From Cyclobacterium sp. 1_MG-2023 (GTDB lineage: Bacteria; Bacteroidota; Bacteroidia; Cytophagales; Cyclobacteriaceae): a stretch of 64,000 nt of DNA. Shown piece after piece: positions 1 to 8,626 of this stretch. The stretch covers positions 372,001 to 436,000 of the forward strand of contig NZ_JAUOPC010000003.1 of NCBI RefSeq assembly GCF_030546805.1. Reading direction: 5' to 3'. The notes beneath the pieces are model-generated. The model saw nothing but the letters and a program-made list of their open reading frames with translations. It had not been told where the DNA came from and ran no database searches. The translations under genes and the position numbers were made by a program. How positions within the stretch are numbered: position 1 is the first letter of the stretch; each line of letters begins with the position of its first letter.

Positions 1-20
1 CATCTTTTAATTGATAAAGT

Positions 21-73
21 ATGCAAAAGTCCGACAAAATAAATCTTAATTTTATTTTGTCGGACTTTTGCAT
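21..73. terminator. Perfect 23-bp inverted repeat, probable bidirectional terminator
   Basis: Positions 21-43 and 51-73 are exact reverse complements separated by a 7-base loop (44-50). The core contains GTCCGAC/GTCGGAC and is flanked by A-rich and T-rich runs inside the arms, so a transcript from either strand would form a very stable hairpin ending in a short U tract. A shared terminator for a gene left of the window is the simplest reading. Confidence 0.6.
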
Positions 74-442
74 TCCATCCTGTTAAAATAACCCATTAAT
101 TCCACTTAAAATTCAAAGAAAGGATAAGCCTTGACTTCTCCGAGTTCCGTTGAGGTATTTTCCCTGATAATTTTTTAAACTGCCTAAAAGGTTGCCCTGC
201 AACATGTGGCAAGGTTTTAGTTACTTATACTTTACATTTCAGGTTTAATTTGATTTCTCCTAATTCTTGGGGGGGATGAGAGTTATAAATGATCCGGTTA
301 TTAAGAAAATTTAAAGCTCATTATCTTAAACTTAAAGGTATTGCAGCATCGGATTTTGGAGTGGATGCTTCTCGAAGAAAGTCATTTTTTATCCTGATGT
401 AAAACATTTGAGTTTTATCCACAGTGGATACAAAAAAGAAAG
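74..442. other. Upstream region of the 7TM receptor gene, no gene seen
   Basis: No credible coding region on either strand. A short inverted repeat TTGCC/GGCAA lies near 192-215 and a G7 run near 270. I do not see a consensus TAnnTTTG promoter. This stretch presumably carries the promoter of the receptor gene that begins at 443. Confidence 0.4.
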
Positions 443-2329
443 ATGATGGATAGATCATTGAATAGGCAAGTATGGCTAATTGTAATGTTACTTTCGCTTC
501 CAAGTGCTTTTAGCTGGGCTCAGAGGATTTCAGGTGAGGCTACCTTAAAAATTGACGATGGTTGGAACGAAAGGATATATGCGATCAACCAACTTGAGTT
601 TTACGAAGACAGTACCAATACCCTGACTTTTGAGGACATCAATCAGGAGGATTTCCAGCAGTTTATAAAAATTAGACCGGATTTCAGCAAAAACAAATTC
701 AACACCAATTATACTTATTGGGTAAAGCTATCCATTGACAATAGCCCTGAAAGTGAAAAACGTTGGTTGTTGGAGTTTTATGACCAAAGTATTGACTATA
801 TCGAAGCCTATATTCCCACGGATGGTGGGTATGAGTTGAAGGTAATGGGAGACAATAACCCATTTTCACAGCGACTTTTTAACCATAAAAACTTTCAGTT
901 GGAACTGGAAAACGAAGAAGCAGGTATCTCAAATTTTTATTTTAAAATTAATTCTTCCCAAAAAGCTGACATTCGAATTGCGCTCAGGTCTTTGAATCGT
1001 TTTGTGCATTATGCGTTGAGTGAGTATTTTCTTTATGGTTTATTTTATGGAATGATATTGATTATTGCCTTTTATAATTTTTTAATCTTCTTGGCAGTAA
1101 AGGAAATGAAATACATTTACTACATCCTTTATCTTCTTAGTGTAGGCTTGTATGCCATGAGTCTTGATGGCATAGGTTTTCAATATTTCTGGCCAAATTC
1201 ACCTCAATGGAATACTGTTGTCAATGGTGTTTTTAGTTTCTTAATTGTTTTATGGGCCATTTTGTTTACGGTTCGGTTTTTGAATACTAGAAGGAAAGCA
1301 CGGATCTTCCATTATGCTTTGTGGCTTTCACTAGCAGGTAAATTTATGGTATTCTTCTTGGGTTTATTTGTTGATCACAATTACTTTGAACTTACTTATT
1401 TTGACAGCTTACCTTTTTTATTGATACTTACTACTGCAGGATATTTATTGATAAAGCAATACAAGGCCGCAAGATTTTTTGTCATGGCTTATGGTGTATT
1501 GTTTGTTGGCATTAGTATAAAAGTCTTAGCAAATTATGCCATACTTCCGCATACCACACTTGTTTATTATAGCCTTCACATTGCCTTTCTATTGGAGATG
1601 GTGCTATTATCTTTTGCCCTTGGGGATAGGATAAGGCTGATGAAAGAAATTCGTGACAAAGCTTTAAAACGATCGCTTGTGCAATACAAAGAGAATATCT
1701 CCTTGAAAGAAAAGGTGAACAAAGAGTTGGAGTCCAAAGTAAGGATTAGAACTGCTGAGCTCCAGGCAAAAAATGAATTGTTGGAAACATACAATAGCCA
1801 ACTTCAAGCCAAGGATGAAGAAATCAAACGGATCAATGCCCTTTTGGATAAGGACAATTGGAAATTAAAAAGCTCGATAAGGGCCTCTTTTAAGGCAAGG
1901 TTGACGCAAAAATCCTTAACCCATCCTGAGTTTAGAGAAATTTTCCCTGATCCATCAGCCTGCTATAGGTATTTAGAAGAATTAAAGTGGGCGGATTCAT
2001 TTCATTGTAGCCAATGTGGCAACAACAAATATGGAAAGGCCAATAAAGTTTTTAGCCGTAGGTGTACCAAATGTGGGCATATCAATTCTGTTACGGCAGG
2101 TACAATTTTCCACGGAATTAAATTTCCATTGGACAAAGCCTTTTACATCATTTATGCCTCCTACCTTACCCATGAAAAATTAACCCTGGATCAACTTGCT
2201 TCCATTTTGGATTTGAGAAGAAATACAATTTGGGCATTTCGGAAGAAAATCCAAACAAGAATAGACAGTGAATCGGATTTTGAGATTGGCTGGGAGGAAA
2301 TAGTACTATCTGAAATGGTTGATTATTGA
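443..2329 (+). CDS. 7TMR-DISM membrane receptor fused to IS1595-type zinc ribbon and HTH
   Basis: Predicted membrane sensor of 628 residues. Residues 1-26 look like a signal peptide. About 30-185 resemble the extracellular 7TMR-DISM sensory domain, about 190-400 contain seven hydrophobic segments, and about 405-475 form a charged coiled coil. Most family members then carry a kinase, cyclase or LuxR/winged helix output. Here the tail is different: C522-x2-C525 and C541-x2-C544 form a zinc ribbon followed by the SVTAGTIFHG motif and a helix-turn-helix (about 575-605), matching the N-terminal DNA-binding region of IS1595-family transposases. No DDE nuclease domain follows; the protein ends about 20 residues later. 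I infer a membrane-tethered one-component transcription factor, possibly regulating the downstream susC operon on the same strand. Two ATG codons (443, 446) are possible starts. Confidence 0.85.
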   Translation: MMDRSLNRQVWLIVMLLSLPSAFSWAQRISGEATLKIDDGWNERIYAINQLEFYEDSTNTLTFEDINQEDFQQFIKIRPDFSKNKFNTNYTYWVKLSIDNSPESEKRWLLEFYDQSIDYIEAYIPTDGGYELKVMGDNNPFSQRLFNHKNFQLELENEEAGISNFYFKINSSQKADIRIALRSLNRFVHYALSEYFLYGLFYGMILIIAFYNFLIFLAVKEMKYIYYILYLLSVGLYAMSLDGIGFQYFWPNSPQWNTVVNGVFSFLIVLWAILFTVRFLNTRRKARIFHYALWLSLAGKFMVFFLGLFVDHNYFELTYFDSLPFLLILTTAGYLLIKQYKAARFFVMAYGVLFVGISIKVLANYAILPHTTLVYYSLHIAFLLEMVLLSFALGDRIRLMKEIRDKALKRSLVQYKENISLKEKVNKELESKVRIRTAELQAKNELLETYNSQLQAKDEEIKRINALLDKDNWKLKSSIRASFKARLTQKSLTHPEFREIFPDPSACYRYLEELKWADSFHCSQCGNNKYGKANKVFSRRCTKCGHINSVTAGTIFHGIKFPLDKAFYIIYASYLTHEKLTLDQLASILDLRRNTIWAFRKKIQTRIDSESDFEIGWEEIVLSEMVDY

Positions 2330-2815
2330 TGCTAAAAAATCAATCTCATTCAACCTATTCGTCTAGCCAAGGATTAAATAATGTGCTAACCTTTTCAATT
2401 GTTACTTCCTGCAATTTCGGATCGGCCTGCTGGGTAAATAAGGCCGAAATAGACAAATTGGTTGGGGTGATTTCTTCAAGTGTTATTATTACACCTAAAT
2501 AAATTTCATTTTTTAAAAAAATTGAAATATGAAAGCGTATTCCAACTTTTACCGCTTAAACGCACCAATTTTCACTATATGTTATTCAACCGATACAAAA
2601 TTTTTGAAAATGGCTCTCATTTTGATTAAAAGAGGTTTTTTCCTGATATCAATGCGGTATTTTTTGATAAAAGTGATGGTTTTTTAGTAGCATTTAGCAT
2701 GCGTTTGCCAAGCATTTTTTACAGTTAGACCTTCCATTGTTCTAATTTTATTTTAGAATCAAAACGGATTTGATTTAAACCATAAACTATTAAAATTACC
2801 TAATCCCAAAAACCT
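2330..2815 (+). promoter_or_regulatory. 486-bp intergenic region upstream of susC
   Basis: No coding region is seen. The spacing suggests it contains the susC promoter and regulator sites. A weak dyad, ATTTCA at 2503-2508 and TGAAAT at 2523-2528, surrounds an A/T core. A near-consensus -7 element TAATTTTA lies at 2743-2750, but I could not find a matching -33 element at the right distance. Both are suggestions only. Confidence 0.3.
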
Positions 2816-5800
2816 ATGAATTTTCCCTTTACTATAGAGAAAGGAAATTTTAAACCCAAAATCCCTTTTTCATTACTATTTTCCGCACTCTTATTTGCAG
2901 TGCTTTTCTTTTCCAATTCTGAGGCATTGTATGCACAGCAAGTTACGGTAAATGGTACCGTAAAAGACCCCTCAGGAGAATCCATTCCTGGTGTTAATAT
3001 ACTTGAGAAAAACACAGGAAATGGAACCGTCACAGATATTGATGGTAATTATGAATTACAGGTGAGCTCTTCTGAATCTGTCTTGGTTTTTTCATTTATC
3101 GGATTTCAAACGCAGGAGATCATTGTTGGTGATCAAAGTACCATCAATGTTAATTTTGAAGAAGATGCGCAAGGGCTCGAAGAAGTTGTTGTCATTGGCT
3201 ATGGTACCCAACGTGAGCGAGACCTAACCTCAGCCATTAGCACGGTAAAATCAGAAGACATTGTTAAGACCCCAAACTCCCAAGCCATGCAAGCTCTCCA
3301 AGGACGGGTTGCAGGTGTGCAAATTGTGAGTAACGGAGCTCCCGGAGCTTCTCCGACTGTCAGGGTTCGTGGAGTGGGTTCTTTTGAAGGGGGAGGTGCT
3401 CCCTTATATGTCGTTGATGGGATGTTTTTTGATAACATAGACTTCCTTAATCCCAACGACATCGAAACCATTTCTGTATTAAAAGATGCCTCCGCATCTG
3501 CCATATATGGGGTTCGTGCCGCCAATGGGGTAGTAGTAATTGAAACAAAAGGTGGAAATTACAACCAAGAACCTGAAATCGTATACGATGGCTATTACGG
3601 CATCCAAAATCCTCAGAATGTTTTGAAGATGGCCAATTCCCAGCAGTTTGTTCAATATGTGAATGAAACTGGTTCTGCTGCTGATATGGCTTTTGTACAA
3701 AATGCCATTCAACGTTATGGAAGAAGTTATATAGATCCATCCTTGCCGGCAGTAAATACAGATTGGTATGCTGAAATGATGGCCCCTGCAGCCATCCAAA
3801 ACCATAATCTTTCTTTCAATGGAGGGGGTAACAAAACAAGGTATTCTATAGGTGCAAGCTATTTTGACCAGGAAGGATTAATGAAAGAAACTCGCAATAG
3901 TTATCAGCGAATGAATTTTAGGGTTAAGCTGGATACAGATGTTAAAGAATGGATGACAGTAGGTGGTAATTTAAACCTCAGTACGGCCGAGCAATACATA
4001 GGAGACAATGGGGCTTGGTTTAGATCCTATTTTGCAGTACCGATTTTACCGGTTTATGATGAGAGCAATACGGCTGCTACACCATACCGATTATCCAATG
4101 CCCAACAATTGGGGTATAGAAGCAACCAAAACCCTTTTTACAATTTACTTTATTCTGACAACAGAAATAAAGTGGCCAAGTTATTGGGTAATTTTTATTC
4201 TGAGATAGAAATAATACCCAACAACTTAACCTTTAAAACTTCCTATAATTTTAGTATGCATAGTGTCAATTCCAGAAATGTGGGGTTTGCCTACAGCGAT
4301 GGAAGAGAGGAACGACAGTCTTCCTTGTCAAGGAATTCATATAGCAGGTATAACCAGATTTGGGACAACTTCCTGACCTACCAAAATAATTTTGATTTAC
4401 ATAACCTAACAGTGGTTTTGGGTCAATCTTTTAGGAGTGAAACGAATGAGGTTTTGTTTGCTCGTGGGGAAAATCTCAACCCTGATCCTATAAGAGGTGA
4501 GGAGGAGTTTTGGTATTTAAACAATGCTACAGATTATGACCTGAATGGCATTGGCGATGGCGGTGACCGTCTTTTTTACCAATCCTATTTCTCAAGAGTG
4601 GCTTATAATTATGCGGATCGCTATTTACTGTATGGAACTTTTAGAAGAGATGGAAACAACAAATTTCAGCAGAAGTGGGGTAACTTTGCCACATTTGGAG
4701 CTGGATGGGTATTAACTGAGGAGTCATTTTTTAATGTTCCGGCTATAGATTTCTTGAAGCTACGAGGCTCATGGGGCCAGCTGGGAAATGATGGAATCAA
4801 TTCTTCAGTAGGTGCGCCTGAACTGGTAGAGAACAGGGGTGCCTATGATGGTGTCTTGATCATAGGACGAAGATTGGATCCTACTTTTGACCTAATTGAC
4901 CGTTGGGAAACCACTGTTGAGATCAATGTAGGCTTAAATGCCAGGTTTTTTGGAGAACGCTTGGCACTCGATGCCGATTATTTTGTTAGGGACACCAGAA
5001 ATTTGGCAGTTAGTATTATTCCTCCGGTCATTAGAGCCAGTGAAAGAAGGAGTGTAGGAGAAATTAGGAATGAAGGCTTGGAGCTTTCTTTAAATTGGGA
5101 AGACATCGTTAGCCCAGAATTCTCTTATTATTTCGGTGGAAACATCGGTACCCTCAAAAACACAGTTTTAAGTTTGGGTGGACCTGAAAGTCTGGATGCC
5201 GGATCAGCTGAATTCAGGCAGCGATCCATAGTTGGCCAACCTTACCTTGCATTTTACGGGTATGAAACGGACGGTGTATTTCAGACTGAAGAACAAATCA
5301 ATAATTACGGTTATTCCTCTCAGTTTATTTCAGAAAACAACTTGCAACCGGGAGACCTTAAATTCAGAGATCAGAATGGGGATGGTTTAATTAACGATGA
5401 AGACAGGGTCGTGCTTGGCTCATTCCTACCCGAATACACCTATGGGTTCAATGCCGGCTTTACTTATAAGGATTTTGAATTCTCGGCTTTGATTCAAGGA
5501 CAGGTGGGCAATAATATTCTCAACCGGAAGAGGGGAGAAATAATATTTACCAACGATACCAATATAGATGCTGAGCTGGCAGAAAACCTATGGAGGGGAG
5601 AGGGTACTTCCAACAAATACCCTTCAGCAGCCGGCTTAAGAAAAAGCTGGAACCAGAATTTGAGCAACTATTTTGTTGAAGATGGAAGTTATTTCAGGGT
5701 GCAAAATGTACGCTTGACCTATGCCCTCAAGGACAAACAGCTATTGGGAATGAAGTTTCCGGAAAGTAGCATTACACTTACTGCGGATAGGCCACTAACT

Positions 5801-5905
5801 CTTTTTAATTACAATGGCTTTAACCCTGAAGTCGCCAATGGTATAGACCGTCAAGTGTATCCTATCCCGGGAACTTATACCATTGGATTGAATATCAAAC
5901 TATAA
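2816..5905 (+). CDS. SusC-like TonB-dependent outer membrane transporter
   Basis: Outer membrane porin-transporter that moves oligosaccharides captured with its SusD partner into the periplasm, powered by TonB. It has an N-terminal signal sequence ending near residue 41 (LYAQQ), a carboxypeptidase-regulatory-like beta-sandwich at about 45-120 (TVNGTVKDPSGESIPGVN), and the SusC-specific EEVVVIGYGTQ linker at about 123. The plug follows to about 245 (LYVVDGMFFD, SAIYGVRAANGVV), and the rest is the 22-strand barrel. At 1029 residues it is a normal full-length SusC. It is followed 13 bases later by susD and sits downstream of the fused 7TM regulator. The nearby GH144 enzymes suggest a beta-1,2-glucan substrate; this is inference. 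Confidence 0.96.
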   Translation: MNFPFTIEKGNFKPKIPFSLLFSALLFAVLFFSNSEALYAQQVTVNGTVKDPSGESIPGVNILEKNTGNGTVTDIDGNYELQVSSSESVLVFSFIGFQTQEIIVGDQSTINVNFEEDAQGLEEVVVIGYGTQRERDLTSAISTVKSEDIVKTPNSQAMQALQGRVAGVQIVSNGAPGASPTVRVRGVGSFEGGGAPLYVVDGMFFDNIDFLNPNDIETISVLKDASASAIYGVRAANGVVVIETKGGNYNQEPEIVYDGYYGIQNPQNVLKMANSQQFVQYVNETGSAADMAFVQNAIQRYGRSYIDPSLPAVNTDWYAEMMAPAAIQNHNLSFNGGGNKTRYSIGASYFDQEGLMKETRNSYQRMNFRVKLDTDVKEWMTVGGNLNLSTAEQYIGDNGAWFRSYFAVPILPVYDESNTAATPYRLSNAQQLGYRSNQNPFYNLLYSDNRNKVAKLLGNFYSEIEIIPNNLTFKTSYNFSMHSVNSRNVGFAYSDGREERQSSLSRNSYSRYNQIWDNFLTYQNNFDLHNLTVVLGQSFRSETNEVLFARGENLNPDPIRGEEEFWYLNNATDYDLNGIGDGGDRLFYQSYFSRVAYNYADRYLLYGTFRRDGNNKFQQKWGNFATFGAGWVLTEESFFNVPAIDFLKLRGSWGQLGNDGINSSVGAPELVENRGAYDGVLIIGRRLDPTFDLIDRWETTVEINVGLNARFFGERLALDADYFVRDTRNLAVSIIPPVIRASERRSVGEIRNEGLELSLNWEDIVSPEFSYYFGGNIGTLKNTVLSLGGPESLDAGSAEFRQRSIVGQPYLAFYGYETDGVFQTEEQINNYGYSSQFISENNLQPGDLKFRDQNGDGLINDEDRVVLGSFLPEYTYGFNAGFTYKDFEFSALIQGQVGNNILNRKRGEIIFTNDTNIDAELAENLWRGEGTSNKYPSAAGLRKSWNQNLSNYFVEDGSYFRVQNVRLTYALKDKQLLGMKFPESSITLTADRPLTLFNYNGFNPEVANGIDRQVYPIPGTYTIGLNIKL

Positions 5906-5918
5906 ATTCGAAACAAAG

Positions 5919-7460
5919 ATGAGAAATAAGAAATATAAAATCGTTTTGTTTTTGGCTTTGATTTCAGGGTTGGTAGGTCAATCCTGTACAGGTTTATTGG
6001 ATGAACCTCTGGAAAATAAATTTATTGCCGAAAATACAGATTACACGCAGTTCCAAAACATGGATTTATTGCTATATGGAGCCTATAATGAATTTTATTC
6101 CCTGCAGTGGGAAAGCTACCCTATCATTAGTGTGAGAGGGGATGATGTCAATGCAGGTGGAGATCAGGTACCCTTGACAGAAACCGATAATTTTCAATAC
6201 AATAGGAGCTTTTGGATGTACAATTCCACCTGGCTTAACCTTTATTCTGACCTTCTTTTTTGGCATGGCGCCATGGAGGAAATTGAAAAATACAGACAGG
6301 CAGGGGCCAATGAAGCTGATGCTCGCCAATATATTGCTGAAATCAAGGTGCTTAGAGCTTATGAACTGATGTACTTGGCAAAACTTTGGGGCTCAGTATT
6401 GATACCAAATTCTTCAGAGCCAAGTCACCTCTTTAATGTTGAGCTTTCTGATTTTGATGCGGTTATGGAACATATTTCCGGGCAAATGGATGAAGCCATT
6501 CCTGATCTTCCCAGCGTTCATCCCAATCAAAGGTCAAAAGTACGTGGTGGAGTAACCCGATATACGGCCTTGGCAGTGAAGGCTTTGGCCAATTTAGAAA
6601 TGAAAAATTACCCGGAAGTGGTGAACGCCACAGATGAAATTATTGGAAGTGGGTTGTTTAGTTTGGAACCGGATTATTACCAGCTCTTCAAACTTCCAGG
6701 AAAGCTCAATGATGAGAATTTATTGGAGTTGCAATACTCGGATTTTGGCCAAGCAAGCGGAACCAATACCAGGTATTTATGGGATTTTTTCGGCCCGGCC
6801 AACTGGACACCAACTGTTTCCGGTGCCGGAGGAGGATGGGGCTTTTGGGAGCCTTCTGTTAAATATGTGAAATTCATGTTGGATAGAAATGAGCAAGAAA
6901 GGTTATCTACTACGGTGCTATTTACACCGGATGGTATAGCCGAAATCCAATCGGATCCTGCCTACGCCAACCTGCCAAACTGGGTAAGCAACAGCAGTGA
7001 AGATGGGGATATATTTAACGATCATCCCAGGTATAACTTTCTCAGCGGAAAACATTATCTGCCTTCTACGCAGCTTACACCGGGACGATTCTCTTACGGA
7101 GAAAATAAAAACTTCACCTGCATTAGATATGCCGAGATCCTACTCATTCATGCTGAAGCGTTGGTAAGCGGGGCCTCAGGTGGAGTAATTTCTGCAGATG
7201 AAGCCGTAAATCTGGTACGAAACAGATCAGGCTTAGGAAACCTTTCTGGTGTTGATCTTGATTCAGTTTTGGATGAAAAATTTGCTGAATTTGGCATGGA
7301 ATGGGGTATTCGGTATTATGATTTGGTTCGCCATGACAAAACCGATGCGCTTAATTATGGAGGAAGATCCTATGATGCCGGGGCAGATAGATTCTTGCCC
7401 TATCCTCTTGAGCAACAGGATATTTTACCTCAAATCAAAGAGGCAGCAAACAACAATTAA
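5919..7460 (+). CDS. SusD/RagB-family outer membrane glycan-binding lipoprotein
   Basis: Cell-surface lipoprotein that caps the SusC barrel and binds oligosaccharide. A lipoprotein signal peptide ends at C23 (VGQSC). The body shows the SusD pattern: an N-terminal region with TPR-type helices (RAYELMYLAKLWGSV near 140) and the C-terminal RagB/SusD signature (IRYAEILLIHAEAL near 400, then the EFGMEWGIRYYDLVRHD block). At 513 residues it is typical. It directly follows susC, and its TAA stop shares one base with the ATG of the next gene (TAATG), so the three genes are almost certainly co-transcribed. Confidence 0.96.
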   Translation: MRNKKYKIVLFLALISGLVGQSCTGLLDEPLENKFIAENTDYTQFQNMDLLLYGAYNEFYSLQWESYPIISVRGDDVNAGGDQVPLTETDNFQYNRSFWMYNSTWLNLYSDLLFWHGAMEEIEKYRQAGANEADARQYIAEIKVLRAYELMYLAKLWGSVLIPNSSEPSHLFNVELSDFDAVMEHISGQMDEAIPDLPSVHPNQRSKVRGGVTRYTALAVKALANLEMKNYPEVVNATDEIIGSGLFSLEPDYYQLFKLPGKLNDENLLELQYSDFGQASGTNTRYLWDFFGPANWTPTVSGAGGGWGFWEPSVKYVKFMLDRNEQERLSTTVLFTPDGIAEIQSDPAYANLPNWVSNSSEDGDIFNDHPRYNFLSGKHYLPSTQLTPGRFSYGENKNFTCIRYAEILLIHAEALVSGASGGVISADEAVNLVRNRSGLGNLSGVDLDSVLDEKFAEFGMEWGIRYYDLVRHDKTDALNYGGRSYDAGADRFLPYPLEQQDILPQIKEAANNN

Positions 7461-8569
7461 TGAGAAAAATAAAATGTAATCCAATGATAAAGAATAGGTT
7501 AAGTTTTATTGTTTTGATGTCAATAATCATCAGTTCATGTACAGATGGATACATTGATGATATTGACTATGTGGCACCGGGCACGGATAATGAGGCGCCT
7601 GAAATCACTGTTAATTTTCCAAGTGAAGGAACTCAAATTCGTGTTGTTGAGGATGTCACCGCCATAAATATAGACTTGGAGGTAGTTGATGATATTGAAA
7701 TCAATGAGGTCTCATTGGTAATGGATGGAAGCGAAATCGCCAGTTTCAATGATTTCCCTGATTATAGGAGGTTTTTATCTGTATACAATTTTGAAGGACT
7801 AACCAATGGGCAACATTTGCTTGAAGTAACGGCCACAGACATGTCCGGAAAATCGGCTACTGAGTCCGTTACTTTTGAAAAAACGGAGCCCTATCAACCC
7901 ATCTATGACAATGAGGTATTTTACCTGCCTTTTGATGGTGATTATGTGGAATTGATTCAGCTTCTAACTCCTGATATTGCTGGTGTTCCGAGCTTCGCTG
8001 ATGGCATTGTGTCCAAAGCTTATGCAGGAAATACCGATTCCTACCTAAAATTTCCTACCGAAGGTTTGAAAAGTAATTCATTTAGTGCGGTCTTTTGGTA
8101 CAATGTTAACTCCGATCCGGACAGGGCAGGCCTGCTGGTGATGGGACCACCGGACGAAGCCAATCCAACGGCAATGAATAATAGGACTTCAGGCTTTAGG
8201 CTGTTTAGAGAAAATGCCGGAGGCATGCAGCGGATAAAATTAAATGTAGGAACAGGCACAGGTGAAAGCTGGTTTGATGGTGGCGCTGCTGCTGACATTG
8301 ATCCAAGCACCAACGAATGGAGACATATTGCCTTTACTATTGGTCCGGATCAAGTTACAGTTTATATCGATGGAGAAGTAGTCAGTCAAAACGGTTTTCC
8401 GGGTATAGACTGGACTGGATGTGATTTATTGTCAGTAGGCTCCGGAGCTCCTAGGTTTGCAGGCTGGGGTCATTTATCTACTTCAGGCTTGATTGATGAG
8501 CTGAGGATTTTTGATACCGTATTGAGCCAAGAAGAAATTAAAGGGATTATTTCTACTGAAAGTAATTAA
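7460..8569 (+). CDS. LamG/concanavalin-like surface lipoprotein of the SusCD operon
   Basis: Probable outer-surface glycan-binding lipoprotein encoded as the third gene of the susCD operon. A lipoprotein signal peptide ends at C27 (ISSC); a second in-frame ATG at 7484 gives a more usual signal-peptide length and may be the true start. Residues about 45-140 form an Ig-like beta-sandwich (EITVNFPSEGTQI). Residues about 155-365 resemble a concanavalin A/LamG-type jelly roll (FYLPFDGDYVEL, FSAVFWYNV, WRHIAFTIGPDQVTVYIDG, GLIDELRIFD). I see no catalytic motif, so its role is inferred as SusE/F-like binding. A strong terminator follows the stop codon. Confidence 0.82.
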   Translation: MRKIKCNPMIKNRLSFIVLMSIIISSCTDGYIDDIDYVAPGTDNEAPEITVNFPSEGTQIRVVEDVTAINIDLEVVDDIEINEVSLVMDGSEIASFNDFPDYRRFLSVYNFEGLTNGQHLLEVTATDMSGKSATESVTFEKTEPYQPIYDNEVFYLPFDGDYVELIQLLTPDIAGVPSFADGIVSKAYAGNTDSYLKFPTEGLKSNSFSAVFWYNVNSDPDRAGLLVMGPPDEANPTAMNNRTSGFRLFRENAGGMQRIKLNVGTGTGESWFDGGAAADIDPSTNEWRHIAFTIGPDQVTVYIDGEVVSQNGFPGIDWTGCDLLSVGSGAPRFAGWGHLSTSGLIDELRIFDTVLSQEEIKGIISTESN

Positions 8570-8580
8570 GCTGTACACTG

Positions 8581-8616
8581 AATGGTAGCCTGATTTAATA
8601 GGCTACCATTTTTTAT
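8581..8616 (+). terminator. Rho-independent terminator after the susCD-LamG operon
   Basis: Arms 8581-8591 and 8600-8610 pair exactly (AATGGTAGCCT with AGGCTACCATT) around an 8-base loop and run into TTTTTATTTT. It separates the transport and binding genes from the two GH144 enzymes, so the enzymes need either read-through or their own promoter. Confidence 0.85.
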
Positions 8617-8626
8617 TTTCTACCCC

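Noticed and set aside
443-2329. Intact IS1595 insertion sequence
   Set aside because: Only the zinc ribbon and HTH are present. There is no DDE/ISXO2-type catalytic domain, no terminal inverted repeats and no target duplication, and the module is in frame with a membrane receptor.
2800-3805. Several open frames on the minus strand across susC
   Set aside because: They lie opposite a clear SusC gene, overlap one another in different frames and show no recognisable protein features.
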